DNA from: Methylobacterium sp. 10
Lineage (GTDB): Bacteria > Pseudomonadota > Alphaproteobacteria > Rhizobiales > Beijerinckiaceae
DNA: 64,000 nt
Direction: 5' to 3'
NCBI RefSeq assembly: GCF_000519085.1
Contig: NZ_KI912577.1
Coordinates: 3,714,035 to 3,778,034 of the forward strand
This document shows positions 27,465-35,530 of the stretch, in pieces (the stretch's first letter is position 1; every line of letters begins with the position of its first letter). The notes beneath the pieces are model-generated. The model ran no database searches and had not been told where the DNA came from. It worked only from the letters and a program-made list of their open reading frames with translations. Both the position numbers and the translations under genes were made by a program.

Positions 27465-28295
27465 TCAGGCTTCCGAACGCTTCACCCGCTGCCAGGCGGC
27501 CTCCATGGCGGGAAGATCCGCCTCTTCCAGGCTTGCCCCACCCTCGGCGATCAAAGCCGCCATGGCGTGGAAGCGCCGCTCGAACTTGATATTCCCTTTT
27601 TTCAAGGAATATTCCGGGTCTATCCCGGAATGCCGGGCGAGATTCACCACCGCGAAGAGCAGGTCGCCGATCTCCTCGGCGAGGTGATCCGGGTCGTCCC
27701 GCCCGAGCGCGTCGGCCACCTCGTCCACCTCCTCGCGGATCTTGGCGATGACCGATGCCGCATCCGGCCAGTCGAATCCATGCCGCGCCGCGTTGCGGCT
27801 GATCTTCTCGGCCCGGGTGAGGGCGGGCAGGGCCTTGGCGACGGAGCCGAGGAGGTCGCTCCCGGCTTGTTCGGGTCGCGCGGTCTTCTCCGACCTTTCC
27901 GCCGCTTTCGACGCGGTCCAGTTGGCGTCGAGTTGCGCCAAGCTCAGGCGCTCGGGACCGTCCGCCAGCAGCGACCCATCCGCCTGGAACACATGCGGAT
28001 GCCGCCGGATCAGCTTGGCGCAGATCGTCCGGACCACGTCGTCGAAGGCGAAGCTCCCGGCCTCCTCGGCGACCCGTGCCTGGAACACGACTTGGAGCAG
28101 GAGATCGCCGAGTTCGCCTTTCAGCTTGTCGAGATCACCGCGCTCAATGGCGTCCACCACCTCGTAGGCTTCCTCCAGCGTGTAAGGCGCGAGGGTTTCC
28201 AGGGTTTGGGCCTGATCCCAGGCGCAGCCCCGTTCGGGATCGCGCAGGGCCGCCATGACATGCAGCAGGGTCTCGATCGGGGCTTCGGATGTCAC
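27465..28295 (-). CDS. mazG: Nucleoside triphosphate pyrophosphohydrolase MazG
   Basis: Hydrolyses NTPs and dNTPs to monophosphates plus pyrophosphate. 276 residues with the usual two MazG all-helical domains. The first has CAWDQAQTLETLAPYTLEEAYEVVDAIE and ELGDLLLQVVFQAR; the second has EEVDEVADAL and EEIGDLLFAVVNLAR. The acidic metal-binding ExxE pairs are intact. GTG 28295 is the start. The gene faces away from the replicon region that follows. Confidence 0.95.
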   Translation of the reverse strand: MTSEAPIETLLHVMAALRDPERGCAWDQAQTLETLAPYTLEEAYEVVDAIERGDLDKLKGELGDLLLQVVFQARVAEEAGSFAFDDVVRTICAKLIRRHPHVFQADGSLLADGPERLSLAQLDANWTASKAAERSEKTARPEQAGSDLLGSVAKALPALTRAEKISRNAARHGFDWPDAASVIAKIREEVDEVADALGRDDPDHLAEEIGDLLFAVVNLARHSGIDPEYSLKKGNIKFERRFHAMAALIAEGGASLEEADLPAMEAAWQRVKRSEA

Positions 28296-28986
28296 GGGCT
28301 CACCATGCTGGAGAAAGTCAGGGAGGGGGAACGGCGCAGGTCCATGCTCGGCCAGGGTTAGGCCAAGCGGCGGGGTCCCCTCAAGCCGGTGTCGCAGTAG
28401 GCGCGATCCACCTTCGTCTGTGCCGAACCTGTGGACCGGGAGAGGAGGAATTCTGGAAATTCCAAGATATCGATCAAAAACCCGTGCCGTCCGGTAAAGC
28501 GAACGACCTGCCGGCCCTTTAGGAAAGATATCAGTAACCTCTTTTTAGAGAGTCAGTTCAGCAAGTTATATGAGGCGGCGAATTCGCTTGTTCTTTCCGT
28601 AGGTTGAGACCCTTTTGCGTATCGAATTCTGCGCGGGGCCGTATCGAGGTCTGCGTGGCTGCGTATCGAATTCTGCGCTGGCGTGGCCCCGATCCGTATG
28701 GGATTCTGCGCCGATCCGTATGGAATTCTGCGGGGAGAACGGGGTTTGCCGGTGAAGTATGGGGATAGAACGGAATTCCGGCCCGTATTGAACTCTGCGT
28801 AGACTCCCGAACGGCCAAGGACCGGTCTCTTCCGACGGCGGGAACCCCGCACGTGTGCGGCCCCATTCCGGTTGCCGGATTTCGTGGCCGGACCCGTGGA
28901 TTGTTGGGATAAGATCCGGCCCCGGCGACTCCTGGCTCTGGAATCGTGCGATGGCGGGAGTTCAGTGACGAGAGCCGCCGGTATCG
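28296..28986. other. Putative iteron-type origin region upstream of repA
   Basis: A 690-bp gene-free stretch. It holds a TGGAAATTCCA box (28454-28464), an AT-rich segment (about 28505-28580, compared with the high-GC surroundings), and the six iterons at 28618-28799, followed by about 190 bp to the repA start. Order AT-rich region, iterons, rep gene is the classical layout of an iteron plasmid origin. I find no convincing DnaA box, only a partial TGTGGA near 28433. Confidence 0.7.
28618..28799 (+). repeat. Six direct iterons, consensus CGTATSGAATTCTGCG
   Basis: 16-bp copies start at 28618 (CGTATCGAATTCTGCG), 28640 (CGTATCGAGGTCTGCG), 28662 (CGTATCGAATTCTGCG), 28695 (CGTATGGGATTCTGCG), 28717 (CGTATGGAATTCTGCG) and 28784 (CGTATTGAACTCTGCG). 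All share one orientation. Start-to-start distances are 22, 22, 33, 22 and 67 bp, mostly multiples of 11, so the copies face the same side of the helix. This is how Rep-binding iterons are arranged. Confidence 0.92.
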
Positions 28987-30099
28987 ATGACAGCCATGGG
29001 GATCGAGGAGAAGCTCGCCCAGATCCGTGATCCCGACCTCCTGGAGGAGGTCGAGGCCGGCCGCGGCAGCTTCCTGTTCGGAAGCATCGTCGAGCATATC
29101 CTCCACCGGCAGCGTGCCCGCGAGGCCGAGGCGTCGAGCCTGCGCGAGGCCGCCGACATGCGCGGCGCCATGCCCCGCGACCGGCGCCGGCGCGATATGG
29201 TGCGCGAGGTCATCGAGAACGAACCGACCCTGCCGGAGAACCTGCAGCACATCCACAGCGTGCTGGCCCTGTGCGGCCTTCCCTACCGCGATCCCGGCGA
29301 CGACCGCGAGTTCTTCCGGGAATACGGACGGAATTCCCTCAGTCTGCTGGCCGGTCGACTCAAGAACCCGGTCAATGGCGAGATGGAGTTCCAGGGCCTC
29401 CCCTATGGCCCCAAGGCCCGACTCGTCCTCCTGCATCTCTGCACCGAGGCCGTGCGCCAGCGCAGCCCCACCATCACGGTGGCCGACAGCTTGTCGGGCT
29501 TCATGAAGGAGATGGGATTTTCCGTCACCGGCGGCGAGCGCGGCACGATCCGGCAGTTCAAGGAACAGCTCAACCGGCTCGCCGCCTGCACCCTGCAGAT
29601 CGGCCTCTGGGACGGCAGCGACAAGGCCAGCACCCTTAACGTGCCGCCTTTCCGCCAACTCGACCTCTGGCTCTCGCACGGATCGGGGGAGGGGCAGGTC
29701 TGGTCGAAGACCGTGCAGTTCCACCAGGATTTCTACGACAACCTGATCCAGCACGCCCTGCCGGTGGATATCCGCGCGGCCCGCGCCTTCGCCGGCTCGG
29801 CCCGCAAGCTCGATCTCCTGTTCTGGCTCGGCTACCGCCTGCGGGTGCTGCAGCGCCCTCTACGGCTCACCTGGTCTAACCTGCACAGCCAATTCGGCGC
29901 CGACAATGCCAGCATCCGCAGTTTCCGGCAGGCCTTCAAGGCCGATCTCGCCCATATGCAGGAGGTGTTCCCGAAGCTGCCTGTCTCCCTCGACGAGGCC
30001 GGCATGATCCTCCAGCCCGCCCATCCCAGTGCCCTGCTGGTGCCGCCCAGACTCGGCGGGGTGAAAGCAGGACCATCAAAGCGCGCCCTCGCGAGCTGA
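28987..30099 (+). CDS. repA: Plasmid-type replication initiator RepA
   Basis: A 370-residue protein of the plasmid-encoded RepA family of alphaproteobacteria. Family features: FQGLPYGPKARLVLLHLCTE (about 137-156), FMKEMGFSVTGGERGTIRQFKEQ, then FHQDFYDNLIQHALPVD, ARAFAGSARKLDLLFWLGYRL and LHSQFGADNASIRSFRQAFK, the predicted winged-helix DNA-binding part. The reading frame is intact. Start ATG 28987 or 28996; neither has a strong ribosome site. It lies just downstream of the iterons and upstream of the HARE-HTH gene. No parA, parB or mobilisation gene is visible nearby. Confidence 0.9.
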   Translation: MTAMGIEEKLAQIRDPDLLEEVEAGRGSFLFGSIVEHILHRQRAREAEASSLREAADMRGAMPRDRRRRDMVREVIENEPTLPENLQHIHSVLALCGLPYRDPGDDREFFREYGRNSLSLLAGRLKNPVNGEMEFQGLPYGPKARLVLLHLCTEAVRQRSPTITVADSLSGFMKEMGFSVTGGERGTIRQFKEQLNRLAACTLQIGLWDGSDKASTLNVPPFRQLDLWLSHGSGEGQVWSKTVQFHQDFYDNLIQHALPVDIRAARAFAGSARKLDLLFWLGYRLRVLQRPLRLTWSNLHSQFGADNASIRSFRQAFKADLAHMQEVFPKLPVSLDEAGMILQPAHPSALLVPPRLGGVKAGPSKRALAS

Positions 30100-30120
30100 G
30101 ACGTCTTCCAAATTCCAACA

Positions 30121-30177
30121 TGGAATATTCCATTCCGACGCACCATCTGCTAGATAATCCATAATTGGAATATTCTA
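30121..30177. promoter_or_regulatory. Two TGGAATATTCCA-type boxes before the HARE-HTH gene
   Basis: A perfect 12-bp palindrome TGGAATATTCCA at 30121-30132 and a near copy TGGAATATTCTA at 30166-30177, 45 bp apart, sit in the AT-rich gap between repA and the next ATG (30189). A related box TGGAAATTCCA lies before the iterons at 28454. They look like operator half-site pairs; which protein binds them is unknown. Confidence 0.55.
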
Positions 30178-30188
30178 TAGGTGCGACC

Positions 30189-30662
30189 ATGTTCCTGACG
30201 GAAGCCGAGGCCGAAGCACGCCTCTCCGATCTCCATCGCGAGCGGGCCCGGATCGAGCGAGCCATCGCCGACCTCACACTCTTCCTCGCTATCGGCCGCC
30301 AGATGTCCGGACCTGCCGGAGCGGCAGGGGACGGGCGGCGCGATCCGGCTCCGATCGCCCCGCGACCGGATTTTTCTGGATACGAGGAGCCCGCCCCCGA
30401 ATCCGGCAGTGACCGGTCGCAGGCCCGGCGCGAAGGCCGTCTCCTCATGGAGGCGGCCTCCGAGATCCTCGACGAGGCGGGTCGCCCCCTCCACGCCGCC
30501 GAGATCCTGGAAGGCCTGACCCTGCGCGGCCTGTCGGTCCCCGGCATCGATCCGGTGGCGGCCCTCAACACCCGGCTGTGGAAGCGCTCGGGGCCCGACG
30601 GTCCGTTCCAGCGCCTGGGTGACGCGGTCTATGCCCTCGCCTCCGGGCCCGACGACGATTGA
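30189..30662 (+). CDS. Protein with N-terminal coiled coil and C-terminal HARE-HTH-like winged helix
   Basis: 157 residues. Residues about 1-40 form a charged helix (LTEAEAEARLSDLHRERARI), 41-80 are a Pro/Gly-rich linker, and about 84-152 match the HARE-HTH pattern: LMEAASEILDEAGRPLHAAE, then EGLTLRGLSV, LNTRLWKRSG and FQRLGDAVYAL. HARE-HTH domains occur in RNA polymerase delta and restriction-type proteins and are thought to sense DNA. Adjacent to repA on the same strand, 89 bp apart. The function is not known; it may be a replicon regulator. It ends 3 bp from convergent inhA. Confidence 0.7.
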   Translation: MFLTEAEAEARLSDLHRERARIERAIADLTLFLAIGRQMSGPAGAAGDGRRDPAPIAPRPDFSGYEEPAPESGSDRSQARREGRLLMEAASEILDEAGRPLHAAEILEGLTLRGLSVPGIDPVAALNTRLWKRSGPDGPFQRLGDAVYALASGPDDD

Positions 30663-30665
30663 GGC

Positions 30666-31364
30666 TCAGAACCGCTCGTTCCGGGTGATCTCCGCGATGA
30701 TGGCTTCGCGGGCGGCGCGCGAGGCGGCGAATCGTGAGCGTGCGGCGGTGACCACCTCCGGCGAGGCCGTGCCGGGATGGCCCGCCGAGAAGGGCGGCGC
30801 CGGGGCGTATTCGAGCGCCAGCTGGATCGTCTCGGCCTCCGTCCGGCCGGCGAGTTCCGCCACCGCGGCAAGAGCGAAGTCGAGGCCGGCCGTGACGCCG
30901 CCCCCGGTGATGATCCGCCCGTCGCGCACGATCCGCTCGTCCACGGGAATCGCCCCGAACGCCGCCAGCAGGTCGAGGGCGCCCCAATGGGTCGTCGCGC
31001 GCTTGCCCCGCAGCAGGCCCGCCGCTCCGAGGATGAGGGCGCCGGTACAGACCGAGGTGACGAGGATCGGCCGCTCGGCTTGGGCGCGCACGAAATCGAG
31101 CACGGCTTCGTTCGTCATCAGGGCGTTCACGCCGACCCCGCCCGGAATGCAGAGGAGGTCGAGGGGCGGGCAGGCGGCGAGGTCCGTCGTCGGGGTCAGC
31201 GGCAGGCCGGTGGCGCTGGTGACGGTGGCGCGGTCGAGGCCGACGAGATGGACGCGCGCGCCGGGCAGCGAGGCGAAGACCTCGTAGGGCGCGGTGAGGT
31301 CGAGCTGCTGCACGCCCTCGAAGGTGAGGAGGCCGATCTCGAAGCGGGTTTCGGTCTGCGGCAT
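30666..31364 (-). CDS. inhA: Isonitrile hydratase (DJ-1/PfpI family)
   Basis: Converts isonitriles to N-substituted formamides. The 232 residues resemble Pseudomonas putida isonitrile hydratase along the whole length, from memory: FEGVQQLDLTAPYEVFASLP, CIPGGVGVNALM, nucleophile Cys in VTSVCTGALILGAAGLL (about 105), RATTHWGALDLL, TGGGVTAGLDFALA and ALEYAPAPPFSAGHP. It is divergent from an AraC-type regulator with its own DJ-1 domain, only 82 bp away. Other DJ-1 activities cannot be excluded. Confidence 0.85.
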   Translation of the reverse strand: MPQTETRFEIGLLTFEGVQQLDLTAPYEVFASLPGARVHLVGLDRATVTSATGLPLTPTTDLAACPPLDLLCIPGGVGVNALMTNEAVLDFVRAQAERPILVTSVCTGALILGAAGLLRGKRATTHWGALDLLAAFGAIPVDERIVRDGRIITGGGVTAGLDFALAAVAELAGRTEAETIQLALEYAPAPPFSAGHPGTASPEVVTAARSRFAASRAAREAIIAEITRNERF

Positions 31365-31446
31365 GGCGGTCGTCTCCGTGAGGGCAGCGAAAGAAGGGGC
31401 TACGACTGGACAGATCCGAGGATACGGGCGCAGGCTGCCGGCCGAT

Positions 31447-32460
31447 ATGACCGAAAACCCTCGTATCCTGCCAAACCCTTCGCTCCGAAAACCGCCCCTT
31501 GCCGTGGCGATCCTGGCCTATCCGGGGGTGCAGCTCCTCGATGTGGCCGGTCCGCTCCAGGTCTTTTCCACCGCCAACGACCTCTCCGCCGATGCCGGCC
31601 GGCCGCCCCCTTATCGGGTCGGCGTCGTTGCCGAACGCGCCGGCTCCGTCGCCACCTCGTCCGGTCTCGTGCTGACGGCCGAGGGGCTGATCCCGGATTC
31701 CGGCTCCCTCGACACGCTGATCGTCGCCGGTGGGCGAGGGGTCGATGCCCATCTCGACAATGCCGGGCTGCTCTCCTGGCTGTCGGGCCGGGCCGCCCTG
31801 TCGCGTCGGATCGCCTCGGTCTGCACCGGCGCCTTCCTCCTCGGGGCGGCGGGGCTCCTCGACGGCCGCCGCGTCGTCACCCACTGGACCCGGTGCGACG
31901 CCCTGCGGGCCCGCTATCCGAAGGCCTTGGTCGAGGCCGACCCGATCTTCATTCGCGACGGTTCCCTCTGGACCTCGGCCGGGGTCACCGCCGGCATCGA
32001 TCTCGCCCTGGCCCTGGTGGAGGCCGATCTCGGGCGGGAGATGTCCCTGGCCGTGGCGCGGCACCTCGTGGTGTTCCTCAAGCGCCCCGGGGGGCAGGCC
32101 CAGTTCAGCGCCGCTCTCTCGCTCCAGGGCGGCGACGACCGGTTCGGTCGCCTCCACGCCTGGATCACCGACAATCTCTGCGCCGACCTGACGATCCCCG
32201 CCCTCGCCGATCGGGCCGGGATGAGTCCCCGCAGCTTCGCCCGGCATTACCGCGCCGATACCGGCCGCAGCCCGGCCGAGGCGATCGAAGGCATCCGCTT
32301 CGAGGCCGCCCGCCGGCTCCTGGAAGACACCGCCCTGCCGGTGAAGCGCATCGCCGAACGCTGCGGCTTTGGCGCGGAGGAGACCCTGCGGCGGGTCTTC
32401 CTGCGCCGGATCGCGGCGACGCCCGGCGATTACCGCCGTCGTTTCGCTGCTTTTGCATGA
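31447..32460 (+). CDS. GlxA-family AraC-type transcriptional regulator
   Basis: 337 residues: an N-terminal DJ-1/PfpI-like domain (about 18-190, with AILAYPGVQLLDVAGPLQVF, VCTGAFLLGAAGLL and TSAGVTAGIDLALALVE) fused to a C-terminal AraC double helix-turn-helix (about 235-335, LADRAGMSPRSFARHYRADT and IAERCGFGAEETLRRVFLRR). Such regulators sense small molecules and activate nearby genes. It is divergent from isonitrile hydratase, so it probably controls it. ATG 31447 chosen. Confidence 0.92.
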   Translation: MTENPRILPNPSLRKPPLAVAILAYPGVQLLDVAGPLQVFSTANDLSADAGRPPPYRVGVVAERAGSVATSSGLVLTAEGLIPDSGSLDTLIVAGGRGVDAHLDNAGLLSWLSGRAALSRRIASVCTGAFLLGAAGLLDGRRVVTHWTRCDALRARYPKALVEADPIFIRDGSLWTSAGVTAGIDLALALVEADLGREMSLAVARHLVVFLKRPGGQAQFSAALSLQGGDDRFGRLHAWITDNLCADLTIPALADRAGMSPRSFARHYRADTGRSPAEAIEGIRFEAARRLLEDTALPVKRIAERCGFGAEETLRRVFLRRIAATPGDYRRRFAAFA

Positions 32461-32605
32461 TCCTGGCAGCGCTCGCCCGATGCGGACGCGTTTGACTTTC
32501 CCGCCCGCATCATCGACACCGCCGACCGTCGCGGCATCGACCGATCGTCAGGGGCTGACCGTCGGCCCGGAGCCGCCTCATGTCCGCCCCCACGCGTCCC
32601 GTCTC

Positions 32606-34321
32606 ATGAGAACCGCCGATGCCGTCCCGCCCGGTGCCGAAGCGGGCTTCCTCGACGGGCTGATCGAAGCGGCCTCGGCGAGCCATGCGCGCGCCTGCGC
32701 CCTGCTCTTGGCTCTCTGCCTCATCTGCTTCCTGCCGGGCTTCGTCTCGCTCCAGCCGATGGACCGTGACGAGCCGCGCTTCGCCCAGGCCTCGAAGCAG
32801 ATGATCGAGACCGGCGACATGGTCGATATCCGCTTCCAGGGCGAGGCGCGGCACAAGAAGCCGGTGGGGATCTACTGGGCGCAGGCCGTGGTGGTGAAGG
32901 GGGCCGAGGCTCTGGGGGTCGACCACGCCCGCACCACCATCGCGCTCTATCGCGTGCCCTCGCTCATCGGCGCACTGCTGGCGAGCCTGCTGACCTACTG
33001 GGCGGCCCTTGCCTTCCTGCCGCGCCGGGGGGCTCTGGTCGCCGCCCTCCTGTTCTCCGCCTGCATCATGATCTCGGCCGAGGCGCGTCTCGCCAAGACC
33101 GACGCCCTCCTCACCGCCTGCTCTGTCGCCGCGATGGGGGCGCTGGCGCGGGTCTGGCTCGGGCGGATCACGCCTGGACGGACGCGGGGCCGGCCCGATC
33201 GCACGATCCTGCTGGTGTTCTGGCTGGCCATGGCGATCGGCATCCTGGTGAAGGGGCCGATGGTACCGCTCTTCGTCGCACTCGCCGCCGTCGTTTTGTC
33301 GGTGAAGGAGCGGTCCGGCCGCTGGCTCATGGACTTGCGTCCCGGCCTCGGCCTCGTCCTGATTCTGGCCATCGTCGCCCCCTGGTTCGTTGCCATCGCC
33401 TGGAAGAGCGGCGGCGCATTCTTCGGCGAGGCGGTGGGCCACGACATGCTGGGAAAGGTGGGGGGAGCCGCCGAGAAGCACGGCGCGCCGCCCGGCACCT
33501 ATCTCGTGGTGTTCTTCGCCACCTTCTGGCCGGGGGCCGCCTTCGCGGCCCTGAGCGCGCCCTTCGCCTTCGCCAACCGGCGCGACGACGCAACCGCCTT
33601 CCTCATCGTCTGGATCGTGCCCGCCTGGATCCTGTTCGAGGTGGTCCCGACCAAGCTGCCGCATTACGTCCTGCCGCTGATGCCGGCGGTGGCGATCCTC
33701 ACCGTCCTCGCCGTGGCGCGCGGCGCCCTCGATCCGGACAGGCGGGGAGCCAAGGCCGTGGCCGCCCTGGTGGTGCTGATCCCGGTCGGGCTGACCCTCG
33801 GCCTCGTCGGCGTGGCGTGGACCTTCGACCACGTGATCCCCGTCGCCGGGCTACCACTGCTGCTGGCCTCCTGCGCGGCCGCGATCCTCGCCTTCATCCT
33901 GTTCACGCGGCGCCTGCCCGAACGGGCCCTGGTCGCGGCCATCCTCGCCTCGGCCCTGCTCTCACCGGCGGTGTTCGGCCTGACCCAGCCGGTACTCGCG
34001 GCGCTGAAGGTCTCGCCGCGTCTCGCCGCCCTCCGCGACGGGCTGCCCTGCGCCGCGCCGAAGGTCGCCAGCCTCGGCTACCGCGAGCCGAGCCTCGTCT
34101 TCCTCATCGGGACCGATCTTACCATGATGAACACTGGTGCCGAGGCGGCGGAGTTCCTCGCCCGGGGTGGCTGCCGCCTCGTCTTCGTCACCGGGCCGTT
34201 CCTGGACGAGTTCCGGCGGGCGGAAACAGGCGTTAAGGCTGCCCCGGTCGGCCGGGTCTCCGGCTTCAACATCAACAGCGGCCGGCGGATCGATCTCTCG
34301 GCCTATGCGGTGACCCCGTGA
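32606..34321 (+). CDS. GT39/ArnT-like membrane glycosyltransferase
   Basis: A 571-residue polytopic inner-membrane enzyme that transfers a sugar from a polyprenyl-phosphate carrier to a lipid or protein on the periplasmic side. The first loop carries PMDRDEPRFAQASKQMIETG with the acidic catalytic motif of the ArnT/PMT clan, followed by HKKPVGIYWAQ. About ten to twelve helices follow and a periplasmic tail ends the protein. The 3' end overlaps the GT2 gene (GTGA), pointing to one transcript: the GT2 probably makes the carrier-linked donor. Confidence 0.88.
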   Translation: MRTADAVPPGAEAGFLDGLIEAASASHARACALLLALCLICFLPGFVSLQPMDRDEPRFAQASKQMIETGDMVDIRFQGEARHKKPVGIYWAQAVVVKGAEALGVDHARTTIALYRVPSLIGALLASLLTYWAALAFLPRRGALVAALLFSACIMISAEARLAKTDALLTACSVAAMGALARVWLGRITPGRTRGRPDRTILLVFWLAMAIGILVKGPMVPLFVALAAVVLSVKERSGRWLMDLRPGLGLVLILAIVAPWFVAIAWKSGGAFFGEAVGHDMLGKVGGAAEKHGAPPGTYLVVFFATFWPGAAFAALSAPFAFANRRDDATAFLIVWIVPAWILFEVVPTKLPHYVLPLMPAVAILTVLAVARGALDPDRRGAKAVAALVVLIPVGLTLGLVGVAWTFDHVIPVAGLPLLLASCAAAILAFILFTRRLPERALVAAILASALLSPAVFGLTQPVLAALKVSPRLAALRDGLPCAAPKVASLGYREPSLVFLIGTDLTMMNTGAEAAEFLARGGCRLVFVTGPFLDEFRRAETGVKAAPVGRVSGFNINSGRRIDLSAYAVTP

Positions 34322-35103
34322 CCCAAACCGACACAGCCTCCTCCATCCGCCTGTCCATCGTCGTTCCGGTGAAGAACGAGGCGGGCAATGTCGAGAGCCT
34401 CGTCACCGAGATAGAGCGCGCCTGTTCGGGCCTCGGCCCGTTCGAAGTGATCTACGTCGATGACGGCTCCACCGACGCCACCGGGGCGATCCTCGCCGAC
34501 CTGCGCCGCAGCCGGCCCTGGCTGCGCGTGGTCCGCCATGCCCGCAGCGGCGGGCAGTCGGCGGCGATCCGCTCGGGCGTCGCCGTGGCGGGGGGCGCCC
34601 TCGTCGCCACCCTCGACGGTGACGGCCAGAACGATCCGGCCTTCATCCCCGCTCTGGTAGCGGCCTTGGAGGAGGGCGGCCGAGGCACGGGCCTCGCCCA
34701 GGGCCAGCGGGTCGGCCGCAAGGACGGGCGCCTGAAAACCCTGCAATCGCGCATCGCCAACGGCGTGCGCGGCCGCATCCTCAAGGATTCCACCCGCGAT
34801 ACCGGCTGCGGCATGAAGGTATTCCGCCGCGACGTGTATCGAGCGCTGCCCTATTTCGATGCGCTGCATCGCTTCATGCCGGCCCTCGTCGCCCGCGAGG
34901 GCTACCGGGTGGTTCATGCCGACGTGGTCGACCGGCCGCGCTTCACCGGGCGCTCCAATTACGGCCTGTTCGACCGGCTCTGGGTCGGCCTCCTCGATCT
35001 CGCGGGAGTGTGGTGGCTGATCCGCCGCAAGCGGCCTTCTCCCGAGGCGGTGGAGGTCGCGCCAGAGCTGCGCCCGACCACGTTGGGCCGGGCCCAGCTC
35101 TAG
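34318..35103 (+). CDS. GT2 family glycosyltransferase (polyprenyl-phosphate type)
   Basis: 261 residues of the DPM1/ArnC-like type: SIVVPVKNEAGNVESLV, VDDGSTDATGAIL, DGDGQNDPAFIPALV (DxD metal site) and GCGMKVFRRDVYRALPYFDALH, with a C-terminal hydrophobic patch. It likely loads a sugar on undecaprenyl phosphate for the upstream GT39. GTG 34318 overlaps the upstream stop. The last dozen codons and the TAG stop (ELRPTTLGRAQL) fall inside dispersed repeat R2, so the native C-terminus was probably replaced. Confidence 0.9.
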   Translation: MTQTDTASSIRLSIVVPVKNEAGNVESLVTEIERACSGLGPFEVIYVDDGSTDATGAILADLRRSRPWLRVVRHARSGGQSAAIRSGVAVAGGALVATLDGDGQNDPAFIPALVAALEEGGRGTGLAQGQRVGRKDGRLKTLQSRIANGVRGRILKDSTRDTGCGMKVFRRDVYRALPYFDALHRFMPALVAREGYRVVHADVVDRPRFTGRSNYGLFDRLWVGLLDLAGVWWLIRRKRPSPEAVEVAPELRPTTLGRAQL

Positions 35104-35163
35104 ATGTCTGTTTTGCCGCGCTCTTTTTCGCCGAACCGGCATCCACTTCGGCGCAGAGCGCTC
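35065..35163 (+). repeat. Dispersed repeat R2, copy 1
   Basis: About 99 bp, from GAGCTGCGCCCGACC to CGGCGCAGAGCGCTC, with a central CTCTTTTTCGCCGAACCG. A second copy in opposite orientation lies at 48567-48664. This copy starts inside the GT2 reading frame and provides its stop. It ends 27 bp before the LABN gene. Confidence 0.85.
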
Positions 35164-35189
35164 TCGTGACCGGTGGGAGGCCTGACCCA

Positions 35190-35530
35190 TGCTGATGCAG
35201 CTTTCGGAAGACCTGGGCGGCTACGCCTACGACATCTTCGTCACCAAGTTCGACGGCTGGCTCGTCTTCGGCATCCTGGCCCAGGTAGTATTCGGCGCCC
35301 GCTTCATCCTGCAATGGCTGGCGAGCGAGAAGGCCGGCCGCAGCGTCATGCCGCTCTCGTTCTGGTTCCTCTCCATCGCCGGGGGGCTGATGACCCTGGT
35401 CTACGGGCTGGTGCGGCGCGAGCCGGTCATCATCTTCGGGCAGGCCCTTTCGACGGGCATCTATCTCCGCAACGTCGCGCTGATCCTGAACGAGAAGCGG
35501 CGAAAGTCCGGGGCGGACGCGGTTTCATGA
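35190..35530 (+). CDS. LABN-domain small membrane protein
   Basis: About 113 residues with three to four hydrophobic helices: WLVFGILAQVVFGARFILQWLAS is the LABN (lipid A biosynthesis N-terminal) signature, then VMPLSFWFLSIAGGLMTLVYGL and EPVIIFGQALSTGIYLRN. LABN proteins occur alone or fused next to GT2 enzymes and may move or present lipid-linked sugars. Starts ATG 35190 or 35196 (MLM). The stop overlaps the next start (ATGA). Confidence 0.88.

Noticed and set aside
28296-30662. Insertion sequence or prophage flanking repA
   Set aside because: No transposase, integrase or phage gene and no terminal direct repeats recognised around the replicon.
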